Assembly (NCBI GenBank): GCA_002387205.1
Contig: DGLA01000010.1
Location: 558,438 to 622,437 of the forward strand
Direction of reading: 5' to 3'
Length of the DNA stretch: 64,000 nucleotides
DNA from: Stutzerimonas stutzeri
GTDB taxonomy: Bacteria > Pseudomonadota > Gammaproteobacteria > Pseudomonadales > Pseudomonadaceae
Position 1 is the stretch's first letter; every line of letters starts with the position of its first letter. Both the position numbers and the translations under genes were made by a program. Shown here piece after piece: positions 16,678 to 25,637 of the stretch. A model generated the notes under the pieces. It saw only the letters and a list, made by a program, of their open reading frames with translations. It was not told where the DNA came from and did no database searches.

Positions 16678-18351
16678 ATGCCCCTGACCCTTTCCTTCGG
16701 CGAAGCCAGCGCAACCGGCCCCCGTGAGGAGAATCAGGACGCGCTGCGGATCGTCACGCCAACGCCCGGGCTTGCCGCGAGCAAGGGCGCGCTGTTTGCG
16801 ATTGCCGACGGCGTTAGCCAGTGCGCCGATGGCGGCCTGGCGGCAAGGGCGACCTTGCAGGCGCTGGCCACCGATTACTACGCCACGCCGGAAACCTGGA
16901 CCGTCGCGCAGTCCCTCGACCGGATACTGGTTGCCCACAATCGCTGGCTGCAGGCCAACGGTGGTGGGCAGCCGCTGCTGACCACCTTGACCGCACTGGT
17001 GTTGCGCGGCCGTCGCTTCACCCTCGCCCATGTCGGCGACTGTCGCGCCTATCGCTGGCTCGATGGCGAGCTGCAGCGGCTCAGCGAAGACCATGTCTGG
17101 GAACAACCAGGCATGCAGCACGTGCTCAAGCGTGCCATGGGGCTGGACCAGCATCTGGTGGTGGATTATCTCGACGGCGAGCTGCGCCTCGGCGAATTCT
17201 TCTTGCTGCTCAGCGATGGCGTCTGGGCGAGCATTACCGAAGGTGATATCAAGAACGTCCTGAGCGCCGAACCGGATCTGTCCAGCGCGGCCAGAACGTT
17301 GGTCAATCTTGCCCACCAGACCGGCAGCCAGGACAACGCCAGCGCGTTGTTGCTGCGGGTCGACGAACTGCCGGAAGCGGCGCTGGCCGATTCGTTCGCG
17401 CAGCTGCCGGAGTGGCCCTTGCCACCCAAGTTACGTCCCGGCCAGGTATTCGAAGGCTGGCACGTGGAATCGCTGCTGGCCGAGTCGCGTCAGTCGTTGA
17501 TCTACCGGGTGCAGGATCAGCAGGGCCAACCCTGGTTGCTGAAAACACTGCCGGCCAGCCGTGACGATGAACCCGAAGCCGGGCCGGCCCTGTTACAGGA
17601 AGAATGGTTTCTGCGCCGCGTCGCCGGCCGTGCCTTTCCCGAAGTCCATGGACTGGCCCAGCGCCAGCATTTGTATTACGTGCAGCGTGAATACAGCGGC
17701 CAGACCCTCGCCCGGCAATTCAACCTGCAAGGCCCGATGGAGATCGCCGATTGGCTGCAGCTGGCGCCACGCCTGATCCGGGCACTGGGCATGTTGCACC
17801 GGCGCAACATCCTGCACCGCGATATCAAGCCGGATAATCTTCATCTCGGCGATGACGGCGAGCTGCGCCTGCTGGATTTCGGCCTCGCCTATTGCCCGGG
17901 TCTGTCCCGGGACCTGCCGCATCATCTTCCGGGTACGCCAAGCTATATCGCACCGGAAGCCTTTAACGGCGAGGCCCCGAGTCGGGAGCAGGACCTCTAT
18001 GCAGCAGGCGTCACCCTCTATTTCCTGCTGACCGGCCGTTTCCCCTACGGCGAAGTCGAGGCTTTTCAACGGCCCTGTTTCGGATTGCCGGTGCCGGCCA
18101 GTCGCTACCGGCCCGACCTGCCGCAATGGCTGGATGACATGCTTAGGCGCGCCGTCGCGGCCGATCCCGCGCACCGTTTCGAAACCGCAGAAGAATGGCT
18201 GCTGACGCTGGAACAGGGCGAGCGCCTGGCCAGCAGCACGCATAAGCTGCCGCTGCTCGAACGCGAGCCGCTGAAGGTCTGGCGCGGTCTCGCGCTGATC
18301 TCACTGCTGCTGAATCTGGTGCTGCTGGTGTGGCTGGCGAAAGGCAGCTAG
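16678..18351 (+). CDS. PP2C phosphatase-Ser/Thr kinase fusion protein
   Basis: 557 residues. Domain 1 (about 1-235) is a PP2C phosphatase with metal-site motifs REENQD, FAIADGVSQ, HVGDCRAYR, LLSDGVWASI and QDNASALLLR. Domain 2 (about 260-515) is a Hanks-type kinase with the catalytic loop HRDIKPDNLHL, DFG in LLDFGLAYC, and the activation-loop end GTPSYIAPEA. The glycine-rich loop is poorly conserved (ESRQSLIYRV), with a likely VAIK lysine in WLLKTLP. A C-terminal transmembrane helix (WRGLALISLLLNLVLLVWLA) anchors it. A PPM-kinase fusion is recurrent beside nirB in pseudomonads; its target is unknown. RBS AAGGATCC. Confidence 0.9.
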   Translation: MPLTLSFGEASATGPREENQDALRIVTPTPGLAASKGALFAIADGVSQCADGGLAARATLQALATDYYATPETWTVAQSLDRILVAHNRWLQANGGGQPLLTTLTALVLRGRRFTLAHVGDCRAYRWLDGELQRLSEDHVWEQPGMQHVLKRAMGLDQHLVVDYLDGELRLGEFFLLLSDGVWASITEGDIKNVLSAEPDLSSAARTLVNLAHQTGSQDNASALLLRVDELPEAALADSFAQLPEWPLPPKLRPGQVFEGWHVESLLAESRQSLIYRVQDQQGQPWLLKTLPASRDDEPEAGPALLQEEWFLRRVAGRAFPEVHGLAQRQHLYYVQREYSGQTLARQFNLQGPMEIADWLQLAPRLIRALGMLHRRNILHRDIKPDNLHLGDDGELRLLDFGLAYCPGLSRDLPHHLPGTPSYIAPEAFNGEAPSREQDLYAAGVTLYFLLTGRFPYGEVEAFQRPCFGLPVPASRYRPDLPQWLDDMLRRAVAADPAHRFETAEEWLLTLEQGERLASSTHKLPLLEREPLKVWRGLALISLLLNLVLLVWLAKGS

Positions 18352-18365
18352 CCATAGCGGACCGA

Positions 18366-18911
18366 TCAGCGTCGAACGATCAAACCCTGGCGCGCGACAC
18401 GGGTGAGCTGGCGCACGCAATCATCAAGGCACTCAGCGCTTGGCGCCTGGATTACGGCCAGGTCGAAACTGTTGGAGGCAAACGGCGCCAGCGACTCATC
18501 GGCACCGGTGAACTGAACCTGAAAGGCGCGCGGTTTGCCCCAGCGCTTCGGCCAGCCGTCCAGATAGCGCAACAGCGAGCATTGATGGCTTCCGCCAAGA
18601 AGGATTTTCGGGTTGCTGCGGACCAGCCCACTGGTAATAGGGGCCAAACGTAGAGGTGCGTGTTGCAGTGCATTCATTGGAGAAAAGTCCCGCCTCAAGA
18701 ATTCCGCTGGGCAGCGGTGGGAGGCGACACCGAACCAGCGCTTTAGCGGTATTTCGAAGCCTTGGCTCCAGGCGCCCCGCAAGTAGCTGACTAAATCGGC
18801 GCATGGGCTGAACAATAGAAAAGCGGCACGGCGGCTGTCAACGACCAATTTCCGGCAGGCTTTGGTGCCGGTCTGCACCAGTGCTGCGCATAGCGCTTCA
18901 TCAGGGTGCAA
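18366..18911 (-). CDS. Hypothetical protein with methyltransferase-like C-terminal part
   Basis: 181 residues, convergent with the kinase gene and divergent from nirB. The C-terminal third (ADESLAPFASNSFDLAVIQA and ECLDDCVRQLTRVARQGLIV) resembles the post-motif-II part of class I SAM methyltransferases (PFxxxSFDLV...ExxRVLxPGGxL). No glycine-rich SAM-binding motif is evident, so it is either a degenerate methyltransferase or unrelated. The frame is continuous and has Pseudomonas-like codon use. I do not assign a function. Confidence 0.6.
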   Translation of the reverse strand: MHPDEALCAALVQTGTKACRKLVVDSRRAAFLLFSPCADLVSYLRGAWSQGFEIPLKRWFGVASHRCPAEFLRRDFSPMNALQHAPLRLAPITSGLVRSNPKILLGGSHQCSLLRYLDGWPKRWGKPRAFQVQFTGADESLAPFASNSFDLAVIQAPSAECLDDCVRQLTRVARQGLIVRR

Positions 18912-18973
18912 TGAATCGCAAATTCCTTCTGCATAACTGCAGCTAAACCCCTGCCATCACTGAAGTGTCAGGT

Positions 18974-18989
18974 TGGCACAGCCTCTGCA
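18974..18989 (+). promoter_or_regulatory. Sigma-54 promoter of nirBD-nasA-cobA
   Basis: TGGCACAGCCTCTGCA, a good -24/-12 element, is followed 22 bases later by the NasT leader. About 100 bases upstream, TTGGTGC and TGCACCA half-sites near 18860-18885 could belong to NtrC enhancer sites; that part is tentative. Confidence 0.82.
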
Positions 18990-19010
18990 TCAGCAGCGTT
19001 ACATAGGCTG

Positions 19011-19068
19011 GACCTTCAACGACGAGGGTCGGGCTCCGAATACGGAAAGACAAGGACAAAGGCGTCCT
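19011..19068 (+). ncRNA. ANTAR dual-hexaloop RNA motif, nirB leader
   Basis: P1 at 19011-19030 is GACCTTC / loop AACGAC / GAGGGTC (7 pairs, one G-U). P2 at 19053-19068 is AGGAC / loop AAAGGC / GTCCT (5 pairs). Both loops carry A1 and G4. The P1 stem differs in sequence from the nrtA P1 but keeps its pairing, so the structure is supported by compensatory change. P2 overlaps the terminator 5' arm at 19058. Confidence 0.87.
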
Positions 19069-19097
19069 CACTGGGAGATCAGTGGGACGCCTTTTTT
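19058..19097 (+). terminator. Regulated intrinsic terminator in nirB leader
   Basis: AAAGGCGTCC (10 bases) pairs perfectly with GGACGCCTTT, extended by CACT/AGTG, followed by a T run to 19097. It lies 68 bases upstream of nirB and shares hairpin bases with ANTAR P2. Confidence 0.9.
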
Positions 19098-19165
19098 CGT
19101 TTTGGATTTTTACAACGGCACGGCCAGGCAGCTACTGACTGCTAGGGTCTGGCACGGAGAACGGC

Positions 19166-21616
19166 ATGAAGAAACTCAAGCTGGTGATAATTGGCAACGG
19201 CATGGCCGGGGTTCGCACCCTTGAAGAGTTGCTCAAGCTCGCCCCCGAGCTCTACGACATTACGGTATTCGGTGCCGAACCCCATCCGAACTACAACCGC
19301 ATCCTGCTTTCTCCAGTATTGGCCGGCGAGCAGACTTTCGAGGAGATCGTGCTCAACGATCTCGACTGGTACGCCGAGCACAACATCAACCTGATGCTCA
19401 ACCGCAAGGTGGTCGAAATCGACCGCGCCAAGCGCCGCGTGGTTGCCGAAGACGGCAGCGAGGCAGAGTACGACCGCCTGCTGATCGCCACCGGCTCGAA
19501 GCCCTTCATCCTGCCGATACCGGGCAACCAACTCGACGGCGTGATCGGCTACCGCGACATTGCCGACACCCAGAAGATGATGGACACCGCCAAGACCCAT
19601 AAGCATGCCGTCGTCATAGGTGGGGGGTTGCTCGGGCTGGAAGCGGCAAACGGCCTCAAGCTGCGTGGCATGGAAGTCACGGTGGTGCATATCAGCGAAT
19701 GGCCGATGGAGCGCCAACTCGACAAGACTGCCGGCACCTTGCTGCAGCAGGCACTGGAAGCACGCGGGCTGAACTTCAAGATGAAGAAGCAGACCGCCGA
19801 GCTGCTCGGCAAAGATGAGGGCCGCGTTCGGGCGGTGCGCTTTGCCGATGACGAGGTGATTGATGCCGATCTGGTGGTGATGGCCGCCGGCATCCGCCCC
19901 AACAGCGAGCTGGCAGAAAAATCCGGCATTCCCTGCAACCGCGGCATCCTGGTCAACGACACCCTGCAAACCTACGATCCGCGCGTCTATGCCGTTGGCG
20001 AATGCGCCAACCATCGCGGCACTGCCTACGGCCTTGTGGCACCGCTGTTCGAGCAGGCCAAGGTCTGCGCCAACCACCTGGCAATGCTGGGCTTCTCGCG
20101 CTACCTGGGTTCGGTGACTTCGACCAAGCTGAAGGTCACCGGCATCGATCTGTTCTCCGCAGGCGATTTTCTCGGCGGCGAAGGCACCGAAACCATCACC
20201 CTCTCCGACCCCATCGGCGGCGTGTACAAGAAGCTGGTGATCAAGGACAACATTCTCGTCGGCGCCTGCCTTTATGGCGATACGGCGGACGGTGGCTGGT
20301 ACTTCCGTCAGGTGCGCGAGGGCCACAACGTCAGCGAGATCCGCGACCACCTCATGTTTGGCGAAGGCGCCATCGGCGACACCGGCCATCAGGGCCAGAA
20401 CAAGGCCATGGCGATGCCCGACAGCATGGAAGTCTGCGGCTGCAACGGCGTGTGCAAAGGCACCATCGTCAAGGCGATTCAGGAACACGGATTGTTCTCC
20501 GTCGACGATGTAAAGAAGCACACCAAGGCCGCCAGCTCCTGTGGCTCCTGCGCCGGGCTGGTGGAACAGATCCTGATGAGTACCGTCGGCGGCGCCGCGG
20601 ACGTGAAGCCGAAAAGCGAAAAAGCCATCTGCGGCTGCAGCGACCTCAACCACGGCCAGGTGCGCAAGGCCATTGTCGACGAGCACCTGATCAGCATTCC
20701 GGCCGTGATGAGCTACCTGAACTGGCGCACGCCCAACGGCTGCGCCACATGCCGCCCGGCTCTGAACTACTACCTGATCTCGTCCTGGCCCGGCGAAGCC
20801 AAGGACGATCCGCAGTCTCGCTTCATCAACGAGCGCGCCCACGCCAATATTCAGAAGGACGGGACCTACTCGGTCGTCCCACGGATGTTCGGCGGCGTGA
20901 CCAATGCCGCCGAGCTGCGCCGCATCGCTGACGTTGCCGACAAGTACCAAGTGCCGATGGTGAAGGTGACCGGCGGCCAGCGCATCGACCTGCTGGGCAT
21001 CAAGAAGGATGACCTGCCAAACGTCTGGAAGGACCTGGACATGCCCGATGGCCACGCCTACGGCAAATCCATTCGCACGGTAAAGACCTGCGTCGGCAAG
21101 GAGTTCTGCCGTTTCGGCACTCAGAACTCGACCGGGCTGGGCATCGATCTGGAGAAGGCGCTGTTCGGCATGTACTCGCCGCACAAGGTCAAGCTGGCCG
21201 TCTCCGCCTGCCCACGCAACTGCGCCGAGTCCGGCATCAAGGACGTCGGCATCATTGGCGTGGATTCCGGCTGGGAGCTGTACGTCGGCGGCAACGGTGG
21301 CATCAAGACCGAAGCCGGGGAGTTCTTCGTCAAGGTCAAGACGGCCGAGGAAGTCGCCGAATACAGCTTCGCCTTCCTCCAGCTCTACCGCGAGGAAGGC
21401 TTCTACCTCGAGCGCACCGTGCATTACATGCAGCGCGTCGGCCTGGAATACATCAAGAAGATCGTTCTCGAAGACGAAGCCCGGCGCAAGGCACTGGCCC
21501 AGCGCCTGATGTTCTCGCTGAGTTTCGAGGGCGATGGCTGGAAGAAGGCCATCGCCGAGCAATCACTGAAGAAAGAATACGAAACCATCCAGTTGGCCCA
21601 GATCGAGCCCGCGTAA
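19166..21616 (+). CDS. nirB: Assimilatory nitrite reductase [NAD(P)H], large subunit
   Basis: 816 residues; reduces nitrite to ammonium with NAD(P)H, in the cytoplasm. FAD-binding VIIGNGMAGVRTLEELL at the N terminus, NAD(P)-binding VIGGGLLGLEAANGL near 150, and the BFD-type [2Fe-2S] domain CGCNGVCKGTIV...SSCGSCAGLV (about 430-475). A second cysteine set (CGCSDLNHGQ...CATCRP) follows near 490-530. The sulfite/nitrite reductase domain carries the siroheme-4Fe4S ligands TCVGKEFCRFGTQN and SACPRNCAESG. Full family length. It is the first gene of nirBD-nasA-cobA behind the sigma-54/NasT control region. RBS GGAGA. Confidence 0.96.
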   Translation: MKKLKLVIIGNGMAGVRTLEELLKLAPELYDITVFGAEPHPNYNRILLSPVLAGEQTFEEIVLNDLDWYAEHNINLMLNRKVVEIDRAKRRVVAEDGSEAEYDRLLIATGSKPFILPIPGNQLDGVIGYRDIADTQKMMDTAKTHKHAVVIGGGLLGLEAANGLKLRGMEVTVVHISEWPMERQLDKTAGTLLQQALEARGLNFKMKKQTAELLGKDEGRVRAVRFADDEVIDADLVVMAAGIRPNSELAEKSGIPCNRGILVNDTLQTYDPRVYAVGECANHRGTAYGLVAPLFEQAKVCANHLAMLGFSRYLGSVTSTKLKVTGIDLFSAGDFLGGEGTETITLSDPIGGVYKKLVIKDNILVGACLYGDTADGGWYFRQVREGHNVSEIRDHLMFGEGAIGDTGHQGQNKAMAMPDSMEVCGCNGVCKGTIVKAIQEHGLFSVDDVKKHTKAASSCGSCAGLVEQILMSTVGGAADVKPKSEKAICGCSDLNHGQVRKAIVDEHLISIPAVMSYLNWRTPNGCATCRPALNYYLISSWPGEAKDDPQSRFINERAHANIQKDGTYSVVPRMFGGVTNAAELRRIADVADKYQVPMVKVTGGQRIDLLGIKKDDLPNVWKDLDMPDGHAYGKSIRTVKTCVGKEFCRFGTQNSTGLGIDLEKALFGMYSPHKVKLAVSACPRNCAESGIKDVGIIGVDSGWELYVGGNGGIKTEAGEFFVKVKTAEEVAEYSFAFLQLYREEGFYLERTVHYMQRVGLEYIKKIVLEDEARRKALAQRLMFSLSFEGDGWKKAIAEQSLKKEYETIQLAQIEPA

Positions 21617-21666
21617 TTCGCCGGTACCGAAAGCCGCTTGATCAACCGAATTGCGAGGAAACAGCC

Positions 21667-21993
21667 ATGAAATGGTTCGATATCTGCGCCCTGGACGAGA
21701 TCAACCCACTCGGGGCACGCATCGTCGCCGGGCCGAAGGGTGACATCGCGGTCTTCCGCACCGCCGACGATCAGGTGTTCGCACTGGACGACCGCTGCCC
21801 GCACAAGGGTGGCCCGCTGTCCCAGGGCATCGTCTTCGGCAAGCAGGTCGCCTGTCCGCTGCACAACTGGCAGATCAACCTCGACAGCGGCGAAGCCGTG
21901 GCGCCGGATGTGGGCTGTGCGCATCGGCATGAGGCGCGGATCGAGAACGGCCGCGTGCTGCTAGGGCTGAACAGCGCAACCGAATGCGCCTGA
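21667..21993 (+). CDS. nirD: Nitrite reductase small subunit, Rieske-type
   Basis: 108 residues of the NirD/Rieske family. The ligand motifs are both present: DDRCPHKGGPLSQG (CxH) and CPLHNWQINLDSG (CxxH). It works with NirB. It starts 50 bases after nirB, with a GAGGAAACAGCC RBS. Confidence 0.94.
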   Translation: MKWFDICALDEINPLGARIVAGPKGDIAVFRTADDQVFALDDRCPHKGGPLSQGIVFGKQVACPLHNWQINLDSGEAVAPDVGCAHRHEARIENGRVLLGLNSATECA

Positions 21994-22042
21994 GCCCACG
22001 GAGAGCCAGCCCCAGATGAACGAATTGCCAGGAGACAACGCC

Positions 22043-24739
22043 ATGCGCCAAACAACCGCTTCAACCTGCTGCTATTGCGGCGTGGGGTGCGGCGTGCTGA
22101 TCGAGCACGACGGCGAGCGCATCCTCGATGTCGCCGGCGACCCGAACCACCCCGCCAACTTCGGCAAGCTGTGCAGCAAGGGCTCGACCCTTCACCTCAC
22201 CGGGGACCTCGACGCTCGCGCCCTTTACCCCGAACTACGTCTGGGCAAAGGCCTGGCCCGCACACGCACCAGCTGGGACAGCGCCCTGGACCACGCCGCC
22301 AACGTATTCGCCGAGACCATTGCCGAGCACGGCCCGGACAGCGTCGCCTTCTATATCTCCGGCCAGTTGCTGACCGAGGACTATTACGCCTTCAACAAGC
22401 TCGCCCGGGCGCTAGTCGGCACCAATAACATCGATTCGAACTCGCGGCTGTGCATGTCATCGGCCGTGGTTGGCTACAAGCGCAGTCTCGGCGCCGACGC
22501 CCCGCCGTGCAGCTACGAGGACATCGAGCAGAGCGATTGCCTGCTGATCGTCGGCAGCAACATGGCCTATGCCCATCCGGTGCTGTTCCGTCGCCTCGAA
22601 GAAGCCAAGGCCAAGCGCCCGGAAATGAAGGTAATCGTCGTCGATCCGCGGCGCACCGACACCTGTGACCTGGCGGACCTGCACCTGTCGATTCTGCCGG
22701 GCACTGACGTTGCGCTGCTTCACGGCATGCTGCACATCCTGCTGTGGGAAGGCTGGATCGACCGCGACTTCATCGAGGCCCACACCGATGGCTTCGACGA
22801 GCTGAAAAGCATGGTGCGCGATTACAATCCGGCCATGGTGGCGGATCTCTGCGGCATCGGCGTCGACGAACTGCAGACCACCGCCCGCCTCATCGGCACG
22901 TCGAAGAGCTTCCTCTCGCTCTGGTGCATGGGCATCAACCAGTCCACCGCCGGCAGCGCCAAAAACAGCGCGCTGATCAACCTGCACCTGGCTACCGGTC
23001 AGATTGGCAAGCCCGGCGCAGGCCCTTTCTCCCTGACCGGTCAGCCCAACGCCATGGGTGGTCGCGAAACCGGCAGTCTGTCCAACCTGTTGCCCGGTCA
23101 TCGCGAAGCGGGCAATGCGGGGCATCGAGCCGAAGTGGCTGACTATTGGAACGTGCCGGCATTGCCGGAGGCGCCAGGCCTGTCGGCCATCGAGCTATTC
23201 GAGGCCGTGCGCAGCGGCAAGGTCAAGGCAGTGTGGATCGCCTGCACCAACCCGGCGCAGTCGATGCCGGACCAGCAAAAGGTTCACGAAGCCCTAGCCG
23301 CCTGCCCGTTCGTGGTGGTGCAGGAAGCTTTCTTCACCACCGAAACCTGTCGCTACGCCGACCTGCTGCTGCCCGCCGCGAGCTGGGGCGAAAAGGAAGG
23401 CACGGTGACCAACTCCGAGCGCCGTGTCAGCCATGTGCGACCCGCCATCGCCGCGCCGGGCGAGGCGCGTACCGATTGGGCCATCACCTGCGATTTCGCT
23501 CGCCGCCTGGAAAGCCTGATGCGTCCGGGCCAGGCCAGCCTGTTCGCGTTCGATACGCCGTCAGCGCTATTCGAGGAATACAAGCTACTCACCCAGGGCC
23601 GCGACCTGGACCTGTCCGGCCTCAGCCATGCGGTGATCGACAGGCTCGGCCCGCAGCAATGGCCTTTTCCTGCCGGCAGCACCAAGGGCACCACGCGCCT
23701 TTATTGCGACGGGGTCTTCCCTACCGATAACGGCCGCGCACGCTTTCTCGCCGAGCAGTACCAGGCACCGAAAGAGAGACGCGAGGCGCGCTTCCCGCTC
23801 ACGCTGAACACCGGCCGCCTGCGCGACCACTGGCACGGCATGAGCCGCACCGGCACCGCGGCGCGGCTGTTTGGCCACGTCGAGGAAGCGCTACTGAGCA
23901 TGAGTGGCGACGACATGCGCCGTCGCCGCCTGCTCGATGGCCAGTTGGTCAAGGTCCGCAGCCGCCGTGGCGAGCTGCTGTTGCCGGTACACAAGGACGA
24001 CAGTCTGCGGCCCGGCCAGGCCTTCATGCCGATGCATTGGGGGGATCGCTTCCTCAAGGGAATGGGCGTGAATGTGCTGACCCTCCCCGAGTCCGATCCA
24101 GTCTCCAAACAGCCGGAGCTCAAGCACGCCGGGGTGGAAGTGGAGAAGGTGGAGCTGCCCTGGCAGTTCTTCGCCATGGTCGAAGGGCATGTGCAGAAGC
24201 GCTTCGAAAAATTGCGGCCCTTATTCGAAGGATTCGCCTATGCGAGCTTCAGCCTGACCGGACGGGACCGTTCGGCGCTGGTCATCCGCGCAGCCTGTAA
24301 CGAAGCCCCGGCTGCGACGCAGCTGGCGCAGATCGAACAGCTGCTGGGGCTGGATGAAGGCCCGGTGGTGGCTTACGACGACCCACGACGTGCTGTCGGC
24401 AAGCGGGTACGCATCGAGGAAGGTCGCATCGTCGCCCTCAGCCTGTCCGGCGAAACCGCTGCACGCGACTGGTTGAAGCAGCTCTGGCACGACGGCACGG
24501 CCGATCAGGCGCTGCGCCGCTGGCTATTGGCACCGCTGAGCACGCCGCCAGGTGGAGGCGTCCGCGCGGCCAAGACCCTGTGTAACTGCATGAACGTGAG
24601 CGAGGACGCGATCTGTGCGGGCATCGATCGCGGTCTTGACCTCAACGGTTTGAAGCGGGAACTGGGTTGCGGCACCAGCTGTGGCTCCTGTGTTCCGGAA
24701 ATCAAGCGGTTGCTGGTGAAACAGCCGGCGGTGGCCTGA
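22043..24739 (+). CDS. nasA: Assimilatory nitrate reductase, catalytic subunit
   Basis: 898 residues; reduces nitrate to nitrite. The N-terminal [4Fe-4S] site is CCYCGVGCGV with a fourth cysteine in GKLCSKG. The bis-MGD molybdopterin core follows (IVGSNMAYAHPVLF, VDPRRTDTCDLADLHL, GQPNAMGGRETG) with the dinucleotide-binding C domain (LNTGRLRDHWHGMSRTG). At the end is a BFD-like [2Fe-2S] domain (CNCMNVSEDAI, GCGTSCGSCVPEI), which can receive electrons directly. The start at 22043 has AGGAGA 8 bases upstream; the ATG at 22016 lacks good spacing. Naming varies (nasA, nasB, nasC). Confidence 0.94.
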   Translation: MRQTTASTCCYCGVGCGVLIEHDGERILDVAGDPNHPANFGKLCSKGSTLHLTGDLDARALYPELRLGKGLARTRTSWDSALDHAANVFAETIAEHGPDSVAFYISGQLLTEDYYAFNKLARALVGTNNIDSNSRLCMSSAVVGYKRSLGADAPPCSYEDIEQSDCLLIVGSNMAYAHPVLFRRLEEAKAKRPEMKVIVVDPRRTDTCDLADLHLSILPGTDVALLHGMLHILLWEGWIDRDFIEAHTDGFDELKSMVRDYNPAMVADLCGIGVDELQTTARLIGTSKSFLSLWCMGINQSTAGSAKNSALINLHLATGQIGKPGAGPFSLTGQPNAMGGRETGSLSNLLPGHREAGNAGHRAEVADYWNVPALPEAPGLSAIELFEAVRSGKVKAVWIACTNPAQSMPDQQKVHEALAACPFVVVQEAFFTTETCRYADLLLPAASWGEKEGTVTNSERRVSHVRPAIAAPGEARTDWAITCDFARRLESLMRPGQASLFAFDTPSALFEEYKLLTQGRDLDLSGLSHAVIDRLGPQQWPFPAGSTKGTTRLYCDGVFPTDNGRARFLAEQYQAPKERREARFPLTLNTGRLRDHWHGMSRTGTAARLFGHVEEALLSMSGDDMRRRRLLDGQLVKVRSRRGELLLPVHKDDSLRPGQAFMPMHWGDRFLKGMGVNVLTLPESDPVSKQPELKHAGVEVEKVELPWQFFAMVEGHVQKRFEKLRPLFEGFAYASFSLTGRDRSALVIRAACNEAPAATQLAQIEQLLGLDEGPVVAYDDPRRAVGKRVRIEEGRIVALSLSGETAARDWLKQLWHDGTADQALRRWLLAPLSTPPGGGVRAAKTLCNCMNVSEDAICAGIDRGLDLNGLKRELGCGTSCGSCVPEIKRLLVKQPAVA

Positions 24740-24814
24740 ACGGCTCACCCAGAGAACAACCGGCGATGCCCGATGTGTCGTCGATACGATTACAGCAGCA
24801 TGAGAGGTAGAAAC

Positions 24815-25552
24815 ATGAGCGCAAAAGTCTGGCTGGTGGGTGCAGGTCCCGGGGACCCGGAACTGCTGACGCTCAAGGCCGTGCGCGCCATGGGCGAGGC
24901 GCAGGTGGTGCTGATCGATGATCTGGTCAATCCCGCAGTAATCGAACACTGCCCAAACGCGCGGGTAATCCCGGTTGGCAAACGCGGCGGCTGCCGGTCG
25001 ACACCACAAGCCTTCATCCATCGGTTGATGCTGCGCTACGCACGCCAGGGCAAATGCGTGGTGCGGCTGAAAGGCGGCGACCCGTGCATCTTCGGCCGCG
25101 GTGGCGAGGAAGCCGAATGGCTGGCGGAGCGCGGCATCGAGGTCGAACTGGTCAATGGCATCACCGCAGGCCTGGCCGGCGCCACCCAATGCGGCATATC
25201 GCTGACCCAACGCGGCGTGGCCCGCGGCGTCACCCTGGTCACCGCGCACACGCTCGACGGTAGCAGCCCCGAGTGGCACGCGCTGGCGAAAACCGGCACT
25301 ACCCTGGTCGTCTACATGGGTGTGAGCAGCTTGCAGCAGGTCCAAACCGGACTTATGGAAGGCGGTCTGCCGGCTAGCACTCCGGTAGCAATGATCGAAA
25401 ACGCCTCCCTGCCGCAGCAACGCGAATGCCGCTCGCAGCTCTGTGAGATGTGCATCGACGCAGCCGCGTTTCAGCTCAAAAGCCCAGCGATTCTGGTTAT
25501 CGGTGAAGTTGCAGCGCAGGCTGTAACGCAGGTGTTGAGTCAGATCGCCTGA
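24815..25552 (+). CDS. cobA: Uroporphyrinogen-III C-methyltransferase
   Basis: 245 residues, the standalone SUMT that makes precorrin-2 for siroheme, the NirB cofactor. It opens VWLVGAGPGDPELLTLKAV. It has VRLKGGDPCIFGRGGEEAEW and NGITAGLAGATQCGISLTQR, both characteristic of SUMT, and lacks the CysG dehydrogenase/ferrochelatase domain. The ATG at 24815 follows GAGAGGTAGAA; the upstream extension lacks family similarity. Last gene of the nirBD operon. Confidence 0.92.
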   Translation: MSAKVWLVGAGPGDPELLTLKAVRAMGEAQVVLIDDLVNPAVIEHCPNARVIPVGKRGGCRSTPQAFIHRLMLRYARQGKCVVRLKGGDPCIFGRGGEEAEWLAERGIEVELVNGITAGLAGATQCGISLTQRGVARGVTLVTAHTLDGSSPEWHALAKTGTTLVVYMGVSSLQQVQTGLMEGGLPASTPVAMIENASLPQQRECRSQLCEMCIDAAAFQLKSPAILVIGEVAAQAVTQVLSQIA

Positions 25553-25637
25553 ATAGGGCGCGCATTTATTCGCCCCGGCAATGCTAAAAGGATGCGAGCG
25601 TCGCCCGAAGCGTAGCGACATAGATCATCAGCAAAAA

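Noticed and set aside
19142..21562. Long open frame (806 codons) on the minus strand across nirB
   Set aside because: Exact antisense of nirB, a shadow of GC3-biased codon use. The translation is low-complexity (His/Ala/Val/Gly-rich) and has no family features.
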